DNA of 53,991 nucleotides from Thermomicrobiales bacterium (GCA_030447415.1 JAUJOZ010000013.1:81035-135025); one strand, 5' to 3'; counted from the stretch's first letter, positions 45,160 through 53,991 are shown. The notes: generated by a model not told the origin, from the letters alone. Made by a program: numbers and translations.

Positions 45160-45268
45160 GCGTGCTCGCGAAGCCTTCCGTCACGAAGCGCCGACGGACG
45201 CGCCAGGCCGTGGTGAGTGGGCTAGGTCGGCAGACCGACCCTGCGGCCAGCTGGGACGCGGTGGGGAG

Positions 45269-46141
45269 TCAGGTGGCGAAGAACTCCCGCAGCTCCGCGT
45301 AGGTCTCGTCAGGCGCCTCCTCCGGGAGGAAGTGGCCGCAGGCGAGAGCGCGGCCCCGCACGTCGTCGGCCCACCCCCGCCAAACGGCGAGCACGTCGTA
45401 CCACTCCTGCAGCGCGCTGTGAGCGCCCCAGAGCGCGAGCACGGGGCAGGCGATGCGCCGCTCCCGGTCCGCCTCGTCGTGCTGCCAGTCGAGCGTGGCG
45501 GCGGCACGGTACTCCTCGCAGATGGCATGGACGGTCGCGGGATCGCTGAAGGCGCGGCGGTAGGCAACCCGCACCTCCTCGGGGAAGGCATCCAGCACCA
45601 CGGACCAGCTCTCAAGCATGTGGTCCACGAGCAGGTCCGTGGCCGCGCCGACGAGCCGCTCGGGGAGGGGCTCAGGCGCCGCCAGGAAGGACCAGACCCA
45701 GTAGCTGAGGGCGAAGGCCGCGTCGGCGCGGCGCAAGACCTCCCCGGTCGGGACGACGTCGAGCACCGCGAGTTTGCCGACGCGGTCGGGGTGGTCGAGC
45801 GCCATGCGGTAGGCGCAGCGGGCGCCGCGGTCATGGCCGGCGACGAAGAAGCGCTCGAAGCCAAGGTGGTGCATGACCGCGACTTGGTCGCGGGCCAGAG
45901 CGCGCATCGCGTAGGGGGCGTGATCGGGCGTTGACGGCGGGGTGCCGCTGTCGCCGAAGCCGCGCAAGTCCGTGACGACGACCGTGAAGTCCTCCGCGAG
46001 GCGCGGAGCGACCTTGTGCCACATTAGGTGCGTCTCTGGGATCCCATGCAGCAGCAGCAGCGGGGGGCCGGTGCCACCGCGCCGCATCCGAATCGTCGTC
46101 TCGCCGGTGTCCACCGACGACAACTCGAAGCCCTCGAACAC
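45269..46141 (-). CDS. alpha/beta hydrolase, haloacetate dehalogenase/epoxide hydrolase-like
   Basis: This 290-residue protein starts at GTG 46141, with GGAG 8 bases upstream. LLLLHGIPETHLMWHKVAP is the oxyanion-hole strand, VVTDLRGFGDSGTP follows, and AGHDRGARCAYRMALDHP contains an Asp nucleophile in G-H-D-R-G. LAVLDVVPTGEVLRRADAAF and YWVWSFLA are typical of the fluoroacetate/haloacetate dehalogenase branch; PVLALWGAHSALQEW and CGHFLPEEAPDETYAELREF supply the acid region and catalytic His. It probably hydrolyses haloacids or epoxides; the actual substrate is unproved. The frame is intact and it stands alone. Confidence 0.87.
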   Translation of the reverse strand: MFEGFELSSVDTGETTIRMRRGGTGPPLLLLHGIPETHLMWHKVAPRLAEDFTVVVTDLRGFGDSGTPPSTPDHAPYAMRALARDQVAVMHHLGFERFFVAGHDRGARCAYRMALDHPDRVGKLAVLDVVPTGEVLRRADAAFALSYWVWSFLAAPEPLPERLVGAATDLLVDHMLESWSVVLDAFPEEVRVAYRRAFSDPATVHAICEEYRAAATLDWQHDEADRERRIACPVLALWGAHSALQEWYDVLAVWRGWADDVRGRALACGHFLPEEAPDETYAELREFFAT

Positions 46142-46410
46142 GCCGCTTGCTCCACCGCGGGACCGAGTGCTACCGGTACGACCGCTCGCCCCACGTAGTC
46201 TAGCGCCTCGACGCCGCCAGCCCTGGCGTCCGACGAACGCACGTTCCCAAACCCAAGTGGCCGCTGAACTCGTGGAGAGGAGGCAACTGGCGCGACAGGC
46301 TGTCGCTCGGATAGGCTGCGGGAATTCGGCAACGAGGCCGGCGAGCCTGGCTGCCGGAGCAAGGCGGCGTGGGGCGGCACGCGGAGCGGTTTGGAACCGA
46401 GGGATCACCT

Positions 46411-47184
46411 ATGCAGTGGACGTTGCGGAGGCTCGGACGAGGCTTGATGTTGCTCGCCGCGCTCGGGGTGGCGCTCGCGATCGCGTCGCACGGGGCGGCC
46501 GAGCAGACCGCGCCGGCCGGCACGGTGGACCCCTCGGCGGAGGCGGTTGCCCTGCTTCGGGGCGCGGCCGAGACGATGGCGTCCGTCACCAGCTTTCACT
46601 TCGAGCTGACGCACGAGCGCGGCGCGACCGCCCTCACCCAAGGGATCGAGGTCGAAGCACTGGAAGGGGACGTGCAGCGCCCGGACCGCTTTCGGGCCGA
46701 TGTCGAAGCCTCGCTCCAGGGACTGCCGCTGGAGCTGCGGGTCGTCGGTATCGGCTCCAGGCTCTGGCTCACCGACCCGCTCGGCGGCGGGGACCAGTAC
46801 CAGGAACTGTCGGTGAACCCCGCGATCATCGCCGCGATCAACCCCGACGCCCTGCTGCGCGCCGCCGTCGACGCGATCCGGGACCCGGAGATCGTGGACG
46901 AGGAGACGATCGACGGCGAGCCGACCACCGTGGTTGAAGGCTTGCTCGACGTGGGGCAGGTGGCGCTGGCAGGGCTGGGCACGCCCGCCGCCGAGATGGA
47001 AACGCCGGCGGCGGACGATCTGCCGGACCCGTTGCTGGTCCAGATCTGGATCGACGCCGAAGGGCGCGTGGTCCGGCTCCGGCTGGACGGCCCGCTGACG
47101 GATGCCGAGGCCGCCAACGTCGTCCGCCGCTTGGACCTCTCGGCGTTCGACGAGGAGGTCGACATCCAGCCGCCCGGGAGGTGA
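46411..47184 (+). CDS. LppX/LprAFG-like secreted lipid-carrier family protein
   Basis: This 257-residue protein starts at the ATG at 46411. The signal peptide LMLLAALGVALAIASHGAA has no lipobox Cys. The fold pattern, MASVTSFHFELTHERGATAL, EVEALEGDVQRPDRFRADVE, LRVVGIGSRLWLTDPLGG and a last strand VRLRLDGPLTDAEAANVVRR, resembles LppX/LprG half-barrel proteins that shuttle lipids in the envelope of Actinobacteria and Chloroflexota. The family fit is by pattern, not by an exact motif. It is divergent from the dehalogenase-like gene. Confidence 0.65.
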   Translation: MQWTLRRLGRGLMLLAALGVALAIASHGAAEQTAPAGTVDPSAEAVALLRGAAETMASVTSFHFELTHERGATALTQGIEVEALEGDVQRPDRFRADVEASLQGLPLELRVVGIGSRLWLTDPLGGGDQYQELSVNPAIIAAINPDALLRAAVDAIRDPEIVDEETIDGEPTTVVEGLLDVGQVALAGLGTPAAEMETPAADDLPDPLLVQIWIDAEGRVVRLRLDGPLTDAEAANVVRRLDLSAFDEEVDIQPPGR

Positions 47185-47380
47185 CCGGAAGGCGAGCCAA
47201 TGGGCTGGTGCCGGGGGGTGAACCGCTGTCCCGCTCGTCAACCTTCCGCCTCGCCCGCGCCCCGGCCGGGTGCGCGGTGCCGGGTGGCGCTGAGTTCCAC
47301 CCGGCCGCGGCCTGGATCATGGGTCACGAGGTCGGCGGCCGGGTGGCCGGGGGGAGGGCAACTCCCACCCCTATGCCCCC

Positions 47381-48221
47381 CTAGTCGTCTCCGGTCGCGC
47401 GCTCCGGGGAGAGCGACGGGGCTGGTGCAGCGGGCGTGCGCGATGGCCCCGCCGGGGTGCGGCCGTTGCTGGCGCCGGTGCCCATCATCTGGCCGATCAG
47501 GTCGATCGGCAGCGGGAAGACGACCGTCGTGTTCTTCTCGGCCCCGATCTCGGTCAGCGTTTGCAGGTAGCGCAGCTGGATGGTGACCGGGTTGAGGTTG
47601 ATGACCTCCGCCGCCTGCGCCAGCTGCTGGCTGGCCTGGAACTCGCCCTCGGCGTGGATGATCTTCGCCCGCTTCTCCCGCTCCGCCTCCGCCTGCCGGG
47701 CCATCGCCCGCTGCATCTGCTGCGGTATCTCGACGTCCTTGACCTCGACGATGCTGACCTTGATGCCCCACGGCTCGGTCTGGTCATCGATGATCTGCTG
47801 CAACTCCTGGTTGATCTTCTCCGCTCCGACAGTAGATCGTCCAGGTCGGATTGGCCGAGCACGCTGCGCAGGGTCGTCTGCGCGATCTGCGAGGTGGCCC
47901 GGATGTAGTCGGCGACGTTCACCACGGCGGCGTTCGGGTCGAGCACCCGGAAATAGGCCACGGCGTTGACCCGCACCGTGACATTGTCGCGGGTGATGAC
48001 CTCCTGCGCTGGAATGTCCATCGTCACGGTCCGCAGGTCGACCTTCTGCATCCGCTCGACGAACGGGATGAGGAGGATCAGTCCCGGCCCGCGCGGTCCG
48101 ACCAACCGGCCGAGCCGGAAGACCACCCCCGCTCGTACTCCTGCACCACCTTGACGGCGGCGAAGAAGACGATCATGGCGAAGACGGCGATGACGCCGAT
48201 CATCGGTCCGATAACACCCAT
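47381..48221 (-). CDS. SPFH/stomatin-like (band 7) protein, two frameshifts
   Basis: The ATG at 48221 has AGGAG 7 bases upstream. An N-terminal membrane hairpin [20 protein letters not shown] is followed by the SPFH domain: [91 protein letters not shown], then a coiled-coil rich in Glu/Arg/Ala and a C-terminus [20 protein letters not shown]. Deletions in the G-run at 48126-48130 (plus-strand C-run) and near 47822 restore the frame; corrected length is 280. It scaffolds membrane microdomains and pairs with the upstream NfeD protease gene in the same direction. Confidence 0.9.
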
Positions 48222-48405
48222 GAAGCAACTCCTATCTCACGCGACACGAATCGGGTAACGACATTGGAGGCACGACCGAGTGACCGCTAGGCGGCCACCG
48301 CCCCGCACCTCACCCCTCAGGTCGCGGTCGGGATGAAGGGCGTAGCAAGCAGCGCCCTTCCAACCGTTCCTACGACTAGCGACTGGCCACTGGCACACGG
48401 CTGCC

Positions 48406-49836
48406 TCACGTTCCCGTCACCGGCACGACGGTCCGCCGGTCCGGAGCCGCCTCCCGCGTCGCCTCGATCTCGGGCGCGGTCGCTGGCCGCACCGTCAGAC
48501 GCAGCCCGTCCACCGCGGTCACCACCACGGGGGTGCCGGCGGGAATCTCCGTCCCCCCGGGGCCGTTGCCCGCCACAGCTCACCGGCGAGATAGACCATG
48601 CCGTCGGGGTTCAGCGCCCGCCGCACCGTGCCCACCTGCCCGACCAAGCCTTCCCGCCCGGTGGCGGGCCGCCACGCCGGGTCCGCACCACGGACCCGGC
48701 GACGAACAGGAAGAAGCCGACGAGGCAGGCGGTCAGCGTCCAGATCACCGGGCGCGCCACCTCGAAGCCGGGCGGCGCCCCAGAGCCGATCAGCAGATAC
48801 GAGCCGAGGACGAAGCTGACGATTCCGCCGATCGTCAACGACCCGAACGACGGCACGAACAGATCGACCGCGAAGAGGAGGAAGGCGAAGCCGATCAACA
48901 GCACCCCAGCCCAGTTGACCGGCAGCGTCCCGAGCCCGTAGAGCGCCAGCAGGAGGAACAGCCCGCCGACCACCCCCGGCAGAATCGCCCCGGGGTTCGA
49001 CAGCTCCAGGAAGAGCCCGAGCCCGCCCAGACTCAGCAGGAGGTAGGCAATCGTCGGGTCGGCCAGAAGTTGCAGGAACTGCTCCATGAGCCCCATGTCG
49101 ACGTCGCGGACCTCGGCCCCCGGGTGCTCAGGATAAGGTCGCCAGTCTCCATCCGCACGGTCCGGCCGTCGATCTGCTCCAACAGCGCCTCGACGTTGGG
49201 CGCGAGAAGGTCGACGACGCGGAGGCGAACCGCCTCGTCGGCGGTGACGTTGACCGCGTCCCGCACCGCCTGCTCCGCCCAATCGGCGTTGCGCCCCCGC
49301 AGGTCGGCCAGGTTGCGGATCTGGGAGACGGCATCGTTCGTCACCTTGCGGGCGAGCGTCTCGTCGCCGTCCGAGGCGCTCCCGTCCTCCCCGAGGAAGA
49401 TCGGCGAGGCGGACCCGATCCGCGTGCCGGGCGCCATGGCGGCGACGTGGGCGGCGTAGGCGATGAAGACGCCGGCCGAGGCGGCGCGGGCGCCGCGTGG
49501 ACTCACGTAGACCACCACCGGGACATCGCTCTGGAGAATATCGTCGATGATGTCGTCCATCGCCGAGGAGAGCCCACCCGGCGTATCGACCGCCAGCACC
49601 ACCGCCGCCGCGCCGTCGTCCTCCGCTCGCGCGATCGCCCGGCCGACGTAGCGCGCCATCGGCGGAGTGATCGTCCCGTCGACCCGGACCACGTCGACGC
49701 GCCGCTCCGCCTGGGCAACCAGCCCTGACACGCCTGCCACCGCGACGGACAGCGTCACCAGCACGAGCGGCAGCAGGCAGAGCGCGGCGGCACGAGGAAG
49801 GCCGTGGCGCAGCAGGGCACGGACAGCGGTGGACAT
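48406..49836 (-). CDS. NfeD-family membrane protein with ClpP-class serine protease domain, two compensating frameshifts
   Basis: The ATG at 49836 has AAGGAGG upstream. A signal/anchor helix is followed by the ClpP-like domain: VDVVRVDGTITPPMARYVGR, VVLAVDTPGGLSSAMDDII, VPVVVYVSPRGARAASAGVF (nucleophile Ser in ASAG) and, further on, ARKVTNDAV (Lys of the Ser-Lys dyad). Then a cluster of membrane helices (LLLSLGGLGLFLELSNPG, GLFLLLALYGLGTL, IGGIVSFVLGSYLLIGSG) and a C-terminal OB fold (LNPDGMVYLAGELWRA, VVVTAVDGLRLTVRP). A deletion near 49115 and an insertion near 48660 cancel; about 476 residues. It cleaves hydrophobic C-termini of stomatin partners, and the stomatin gene follows 185 bases later. 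Confidence 0.9.
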
Positions 49837-49862
49837 CGTCGTCCCTCCTTGGAAACATCCCC

Positions 49863-49868
49863 ATTATA
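49863..49868 (-). promoter_or_regulatory. perfect TATAAT box upstream of the NfeD gene
   Basis: On the minus strand TATAAT, about 27 bases before the ATG. TTGACA is directly adjacent (49869-49874) instead of 17 bases away. A standard -35 at correct spacing is weak. The leader would be about 20 bases, just enough for the ribosome site. Confidence 0.5.
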
Positions 49869-49874
49869 TGTCAA

Positions 49875-50461
49875 TCCCAGGCACGGACCGAAGGCGCCGG
49901 ATGGGCACGCGTGCGCCAGTGCCCGGCGCGTCAACGTTCGGCGGCAACGCCCCTTTCGTCGCTGGCATCCGGTCCGCTGCTGACTGCCTGGGCGAGACGC
50001 ACCGGCGCGCGGTTGTCCGCGTGGATCAGGGCGACGGCGCCGAGCGTGGCCGAGCGTACCGCACTCGGTAGATGCTCCTTGCTCGGGCCGGTGGGTGGAA
50101 CACGATGACGCTTGCGCCGTGCCACCACCTCGGAGATGGTGCCATCGTTGGTGCGACCGAACGTCGGATCGGCGGCGTCGGGGTTAGCTCACCACCTTGG
50201 AGCAACGGGGCACGATGACGACACCCGGCGAGGCGGCGGCTGTGAGCTTGACCCGCTCTACCGCCTCCATCGACCCGGGATCATTCCCTCTGGGCCGGCA
50301 AGCGGACGAGCGCACCACCTCTCGGACTTGGCCGAGAGGTGGTGCGTCAGCGCGCGATCATGCCAGGCAGACGCTGGGGCATGGGTTGGTACCCCCTCGC
50401 GTCGCTTGACTCATCCCGGACCCGACGTTCGCCCCATCCGGGGCCGGCACCCAATCGAGTC
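49875..50461. other. intergenic region, no gene recognised
   Basis: Nearly 590 bases without a gene I can support. Plus-strand frames here are Arg/Pro/Thr-rich. It contains the perfect inverted repeat at 50311-50346. Confidence 0.45.
50311..50346. terminator. perfect 15-bp inverted repeat, probable terminator of the Cys-rich gene
   Basis: CGCACCACCTCTCGG (50311-50325), a 6-base loop ACTTGG and CCGAGAGGTGGTGCG (50332-50346). It lies 115 bases beyond the stop of the minus-strand Cys-rich gene. There is no T-run on either side. Confidence 0.6.
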
Positions 50462-50902
50462 TCAGGTGGGGGTGCCGCAGATTCCGGTCGCCGGATCGGC
50501 GCAGCCGGCATCGGAATCGCAGCAGGCGGTGCCGCACGGCACGAAGGCGGGAAGGCAGACGCACTCGCAGCCGCGGTTCGGGTCAGGGAACTTCTCCGCG
50601 GTGCAGATCACGTCGGCGCAATCGGCGGGGCCAGCCGCGGCAACGCAGGTGCCGGTCATCGGATCGCAGGTGCCGGAGCAACACTGGGCGTCGGCGCGAC
50701 ACTTCTTGCCCGCCCGCTTGCAGCCCCGTCCGGCCTTCGGCTTGGCATCGGCGCCAGCGACGCCAACGAGCGAGAGCAGCCCGGCGGCGCTCCCCGCAAG
50801 GCCCTTGAGGACGCGGCGGCGGGAGCTTCCCGTGGCAAGGGCCTTGGCGAGATCGTCGAACCGGTGGTCACCATTTTCACTCCCTCCCAGGGGTTCGGGC
50901 AT
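50462..50902 (-). CDS. Tat-exported cysteine-rich secreted protein
   Basis: The N-terminus RFDDLAKALATGSSRRRVLK is followed by GLAGSAAGLLSLVGVAGADA, a twin-arginine signal. The mature part (about 90 residues) has 16 cysteines: CKRAGKKCRADAQCCSGTC, CVAAAGPADCADVIC, GCECVC, CGTACC, GC and GIC, a pattern seen in dickkopf-like or toxin-like disulfide-rich proteins. Three or more small knots held by 8 disulfides are plausible. The visible start ATG at 50902 has no good ribosome site; an ATG at 50874 has GGGAG upstream and would be in frame if one G (GG to GGG) were restored. It probably folds in the cytoplasm or at the membrane and is then exported; function unknown. Confidence 0.7.
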   Translation of the reverse strand: MPEPLGGSENGDHRFDDLAKALATGSSRRRVLKGLAGSAAGLLSLVGVAGADAKPKAGRGCKRAGKKCRADAQCCSGTCDPMTGTCVAAAGPADCADVICTAEKFPDPNRGCECVCLPAFVPCGTACCDSDAGCADPATGICGTPT

Positions 50903-51155
50903 AAGTCCCAATTGCCCCGCCGCGTCTGGCGCACGCGAGGCAACGGCAGTTCCGTTGCAAGTGTTGAGCCAAGGCAACAGACTAGGCAATCGCGTAAGGC
51001 GACGCCGCGCTGGACGGCAGCGGGCGACGCGGACGCGGCGGACGCGGCGCCGACCACGCCCGCCGGCCGACCTTCCCGCGAATCGACGACGTTGGCCGAT
51101 GCCTTGCAACGGGCGGGCGGGATGACCGCTGGATCACCGTGGAAAGGATATCCCG

Positions 51156-51665
51156 ATGGAGAACGAGAACACGGCCTCTGGCCAGGACCTCGCCCGGCAG
51201 GCCGCCGAGGCCGCGAACGCGCAGCCCGAGCGGGTCGACCCCGACTTCGAGCCACTCGGACACGACGACGTCGCCGCCGCGGTGGCGGCGATGACGGCGA
51301 ACCGCAAGGACTTGCTGGCGGCGATTGAGGCGGGCGGCCCGGAAGGCTTGGATCGTCGCGCCGCCGAGGATGCCTGGAGTGTGCGCCAGGTCCTCCTCCA
51401 CATCGCCGACACCGAGCTGTACTACCTCACGCGTCTGGGGCTGGCCGAGCGCCTGCCGGAACAGCCAGCGGACGCCGACCCGCTTCCCGTGCTCGACGAC
51501 ACGCGTCGCCGCGTTCTGAACGAGCTGAATGCCGTCGACGACGAATGGATGAACAGGACCGTGGTCGTTGACGGCGAGACGTGGACGCTACGGAAGGTGC
51601 TGCGCCGACTTCAGGAGCACGAAGCCGAGCACCTGGCGCAGGTGCAAGCGATCCTCGGGCAATAG
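51156..51665 (+). CDS. DinB/YfiT-like metal-binding four-helix protein
   Basis: This 169-residue protein has AAGGA 8 bases before the ATG. AAVAAMTANRKDLLAAIEAG, WSVRQVLLHIADTELYYLTR (first His in VLLHIADTE) and LRRLQEHEAEHLAQVQAIL (two His in HEAEH) give the three-His site of the DinB_2/YfiT group, whose members often bind Ni or Zn. The role is unknown; some act as thiol-dependent transferases. It is divergent from the Cys-rich gene and converges on the Nudix gene. Confidence 0.85.
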   Translation: MENENTASGQDLARQAAEAANAQPERVDPDFEPLGHDDVAAAVAAMTANRKDLLAAIEAGGPEGLDRRAAEDAWSVRQVLLHIADTELYYLTRLGLAERLPEQPADADPLPVLDDTRRRVLNELNAVDDEWMNRTVVVDGETWTLRKVLRRLQEHEAEHLAQVQAILGQ

Positions 51666-51689
51666 CGGGACCGGGCGCCAGGGAAGCAA

Positions 51690-52358
51690 CTACACCGCCA
51701 CGTGCCGCTCGCCGCGCAGCGCGGCCGCCGCGGCCACGGCGACCCGGTAGAAGTAGCGGTCGACGCTCGGGATGAAGTCGTCCGGTCCGCAAGCAACCGG
51801 GACGGCTTGGGCGGCGCCGGGTGCGAGGGCCTCGGCGTCGATCGTTGTCTCCTCCCCGGCAAGAAACGCGAGGAGTGGGGGGAGGGGGAAGCGGACGAGG
51901 GCGGCCACCTCGGCCGGGTGCGGCCGGTAGGCGGCGAGGGGGCGATCGTCGCGGCGAAGGAAGACGTCCTGCAGCTCGTGATCCCGCACGCCCGGCTCGG
52001 TCTCGTTGACGCAGACCCGCGTGCCAAGCCGACGCAGATCGGCCAGCGCCGCCGGCACACCCACCTCCTCCTCTACCTCGCGCAACGCCTCCGACAGCGC
52101 TTCGCCCGCCCGGTAGTGGCCGCCGACCGTCGCGTCGAGCCGCCCGGGCCAGGTGTCCTTGGCGAGCGAGCGCCGCTGGAAGAGAAGAAAGGGCGTGCCG
52201 TCCTCGCCTTCGCCCGCGATCCAGACGTGGACGGCGCGGTGCCAGTCGCCGTCCCGATGCACGGCGGCGCGGGCTTTGGTCCGGCCGGTCGGAGTGCCAT
52301 CGGCGTGGACGATGTCGAAGGGTTCCCCAGGGTCCTGGGCGAGGCAGCTGTCAGCCAT
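51690..52358 (-). CDS. Nudix hydrolase (isopentenyl-diphosphate isomerase-like subgroup)
   Basis: This 222-residue protein carries FDIVHADGTPTGRTKARAAVH, HRAVHVWIAGE and LFQRRSLAKDTWPGRLDATVG (the YfcD/Idi-like entry), followed by the Nudix box GGHYRAGEALSEALREVEEE-VGV. The resemblance to Idi-like Nudix proteins is in the N-terminal VD..G...G..R and H.A.H strands, but the isomerase Cys is not evident, so hydrolysis of a nucleotide derivative is more likely. Its start overlaps the end of the GNAT gene by 8 bases on the same strand. Confidence 0.87.
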   Translation of the reverse strand: MADSCLAQDPGEPFDIVHADGTPTGRTKARAAVHRDGDWHRAVHVWIAGEGEDGTPFLLFQRRSLAKDTWPGRLDATVGGHYRAGEALSEALREVEEEVGVPAALADLRRLGTRVCVNETEPGVRDHELQDVFLRRDDRPLAAYRPHPAEVAALVRFPLPPLLAFLAGEETTIDAEALAPGAAQAVPVACGPDDFIPSVDRYFYRVAVAAAAALRGERHVAV

Positions 52359-53022
52359 CAGTCATCGGCTTCTGGCTTTCAGCCATCGACGAGCGTGACT
52401 CGTGGCCCGAATCGGCCAGATTGAGCCCACCGGCGCGGTCATCCCGGGCGGCCGGCTCCGGATCCACACTGCCGAGCTGATCGTTGCGAGCCGAATGCTG
52501 ATGGCTCAACAACCCGAAGACGAGGACGTCCTGGTAGCGGCCGTCGAGGAAGGCGGCTTCGCGCAAGGTCCCTTCGTGGGCGAACCCGCAGCGCGCGTAG
52601 AGTCGGTGGGCGCGGGTGTTGGCGGCTTCGCTGCGCAGCCAGACGCGATGCAGGTTCCACGCGTCGAAGCAAGCCGCCACGGCGGTCTGCAGCGCGTCGC
52701 CACCGTACCCCCTGCCCCAGAGCGACGGCTCGCCGATCATCAGCGACAACTCGGCTGAGCGCGCCTCCGGCTGCTCCTGGCTGAGGACAATCTGGCCGAT
52801 GGCCTCGCCCTCCAGCGTCTCGATCACGAGGCAGACCGGACGGCCGCGCTCGGTCTCATCCTGGAGGTACCCCTCCAGGCGCCGCTGCACTTCGGCCGCG
52901 GAGACGGTGTGCTCGGGTGCGCCCCAGCCGCGCATCACGACCGGATCGTTGAGCCAGCGGTAGAGCAGCGGCGCGTCGGCCCGCTCAACCGCGCGCAGGT
53001 TGACGAGCTCGCCCTGGATCAC
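52351..53022 (-). CDS. GNAT acetyltransferase (RimJ/RimL type)
   Basis: This 223-residue protein starts at GTG 53022. LVNLRAVERADAPLLYRWLN is the usual start of the RimJ/RimL branch. PSLWGRGYGGDALQTAVAAC contains the acetyl-CoA-binding R-G-x-G-x-G/A pattern, and NLHRVWLRSEAANTRAHRLY with ARCGFAHEGTLREAAFLDG completes the fold. It acetylates a protein N-terminus or a small amine. A 45-residue low-complexity tail follows the domain. It is 10 bases downstream of nuoN and overlaps the Nudix gene, so it may be expressed with the nuo operon. Confidence 0.87.
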   Translation of the reverse strand: MIQGELVNLRAVERADAPLLYRWLNDPVVMRGWGAPEHTVSAAEVQRRLEGYLQDETERGRPVCLVIETLEGEAIGQIVLSQEQPEARSAELSLMIGEPSLWGRGYGGDALQTAVAACFDAWNLHRVWLRSEAANTRAHRLYARCGFAHEGTLREAAFLDGRYQDVLVFGLLSHQHSARNDQLGSVDPEPAARDDRAGGLNLADSGHESRSSMAESQKPMTDG

Positions 53023-53032
53023 GGCGGCGCGT

Positions 53033-53991
53033 CTAGCCCCCGCCGCCCATACGGGCGGCCACCGTGAGAGCGCCCTCCCACCGCTCGGCCAGGTCGACGA
53101 TAGGCTCCGAGAAGAGGCCGAGGATGAGGGTGGCGACCACCATGCTCAGGATGCCGAGGTTCAGGAGCGGGGTCGAGGCAGTGCGCGGCGTGCGCTCCGG
53201 CTCGTTGAAATACATCACCGCCACGACGCGTAGGTAGTAGAAGGCGCTGACGGCGGAGAGGACGACGACGGCGACGGCCAGCCAGAGCAGGTCGGCCTCG
53301 ATCGCGGCGAGGATGACGTAGTACTTGGCGTAGAAGCCGAGCAGCGGCGGCACGCCCATCAACGAGACCATGAAGATCGTCATCGCCGCCGCTGCCAGCG
53401 GCTCGGTGCTGGCCAGGCCGCTGAAGTCGTCGAGCGTCAGGCCGCGGCCACGGTGCTGCAACCAGGCGACGATGGCGAAGGCGCCAATGTTCATGAACGT
53501 GTAGGCGAGGATGTAGTAGAGAAGGCTGCGGATCCCCTGGTCGTCCCCGGCCCCCGTCGTGCCGCCGCCCCCACCGGTCTGGTAGGCCGCTAGGCCGACG
53601 AGCATGTAGCCGGTGTGGGCAATCGAGGAGTAGGCGAGCATGCGCTTGACGTTGCGCTGGGCGATGGCGACCACGTTGCCGAATGCCATCGTGATCAGCG
53701 CCAGCACGGCGATCAAGTTCAGCCAGTCGTCGCGCATCGGCGCCAGCCCCTGAACCAGAATCCGGATCGTCGCCGCGAAGGCCGCCGCCTTGGGCACGAC
53801 CGACATGAACGCGGTCGCCGGCGTCGGCGCCCCGTCGTAGGCGTCCGGCGTCCAGAAGTGGAACGGCACGGCCGCCATCTTGAACCCGAGCCCGACGGTC
53901 ACCAGCAGCAGCGCCAGGAGCAGGGACGGCTCAAGGTACTCCTGCGACTCGACGTCGGCCAGGTTCGGCGCGCCGAGATCGCCGACCACCG
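53033..53991 (-). CDS. nuoN: NADH-quinone oxidoreductase subunit N, C-terminal part
   Basis: The frame runs off the right edge, so about 319 C-terminal residues are seen. Proton-pumping membrane subunit of complex [21 protein letters not shown] (the Lys in the broken-helix antiporter motif), [60 protein letters not shown] and [20 protein letters not shown] are characteristic of NuoN/MrpD-type subunits. It is usually last in the nuo operon; a GNAT gene follows at once. The frame is intact. Confidence 0.92.
   Translation of the reverse strand, partial: VVGDLGAPNLADVESQEYLEPSLLLALLLVTVGLGFKMAAVPFHFWTPDAYDGAPTPATAFMSVVPKAAAFAATIRILVQGLAPMRDDWLNLIAVLALITMAFGNVVAIAQRNVKRMLAYSSIAHTGYMLVGLAAYQTGGGGGTTGAGDDQGIRSLLYYILAYTFMNIGAFAIVAWLQHRGRGLTLDDFSGLASTEPLAAAAMTIFMVSLMGVPPLLGFYAKYYVILAAIEADLLWLAVAVVVLSAVSAFYYLRVVAVMYFNEPERTPRTASTPLLNLGILSMVVATLILGLFSEPIVDLAERWEGALTVAARMGGGG

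Noticed and set aside
1..53991. Alternative genetic code with TGA as a sense codon
   Set aside because: Several intact genes end normally in TGA (for example ctaG at 9980, the ABC permease at 23876 and the enolase-superfamily gene), so TGA is a working stop.

Overview
This is a GC-rich (roughly 70% by eye) bacterial chromosome segment. It has no insertion sequences, prophage, CRISPR array or recognisable tRNA/rRNA gene. The gene set suggests a Chloroflexota member of the Thermomicrobia/Sphaerobacter type: a DUF5679 zinc-ribbon protein, caa3-type oxidase genes with a cytochrome c domain fused to subunit II, CHRD/cupredoxin and Tat-exported cysteine-rich secreted proteins, an LPXTG mini-protein and a NfeD/stomatin pair. 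This placement is inference from family content, not from a phylogenetic marker.

Layout: 1-4.9 kb holds an alpha/beta hydrolase end, a zinc-ribbon protein, arginase, a badly frameshifted argS and a small membrane protein. 5.2-10.5 kb is a cytochrome c oxidase operon (ctaC, ctaD, a ctaE remnant, ctaG). 10.5-14.4 kb has a membrane protein coupled to an orphan tadB, then a secreted glucosaminidase with discoidin-like domains. 14.4-19.2 kb is odhA-odhB (2-oxoglutarate dehydrogenase E1/E2), then a secreted cupredoxin. 21-27.8 kb is a co-directional cluster: short-chain dehydrogenase, SsuABC/TauABC-like transporter, VOC protein, sugar isomerase-like protein and Gfo/Idh/MocA dehydrogenase. 27.8-34.5 kb has a candidate UGA-containing selenoprotein, a Rad52/DdrA-like protein, a SnoaL-like protein, a VOC protein, a metallophosphoesterase coupled to a ParB-like protein, and an incomplete ECF sigma factor. 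34.7-39 kb has envelope genes (lipoprotein, NagZ fragment, GT4 and GT2 glycosyltransferases, LPXTG mini-protein). 39.2-43.5 kb is a tightly overlapping enolase-superfamily/Nudix/DapA-like operon and an aromatic amino-acid decarboxylase-like gene. 43.9-54 kb holds a PhnB-like protein, a haloacetate-dehalogenase-like hydrolase, an LppX-like protein, stomatin plus NfeD, a Cys-rich Tat protein, DinB, Nudix, GNAT and the end of nuoN.

Many genes, including essential ones (argS, ctaD), are split by single-base indels, several at homopolymer runs. odhA, 3 kb long, is uninterrupted. This looks like uneven base-level assembly quality rather than gene decay. Larger lesions (ctaE, nagZ, the sigma factor, tadB) and an imperfect tandem duplication at 12961-13059 may have the same origin. 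Frameshifted genes are given as one feature across the shifts.

The most interesting signal is the redoxin/deiodinase-like gene at 28279-29016. An in-frame UGA falls exactly at the first position of a CxxC-type active site, the reading frame stays coherent on both sides, and a compact hairpin sits at bacterial SECIS distance. Next is a monocistronic, consensus-promoter LPXTG mini-protein (37394-37745) whose predicted anchored product would be only about 14 residues.
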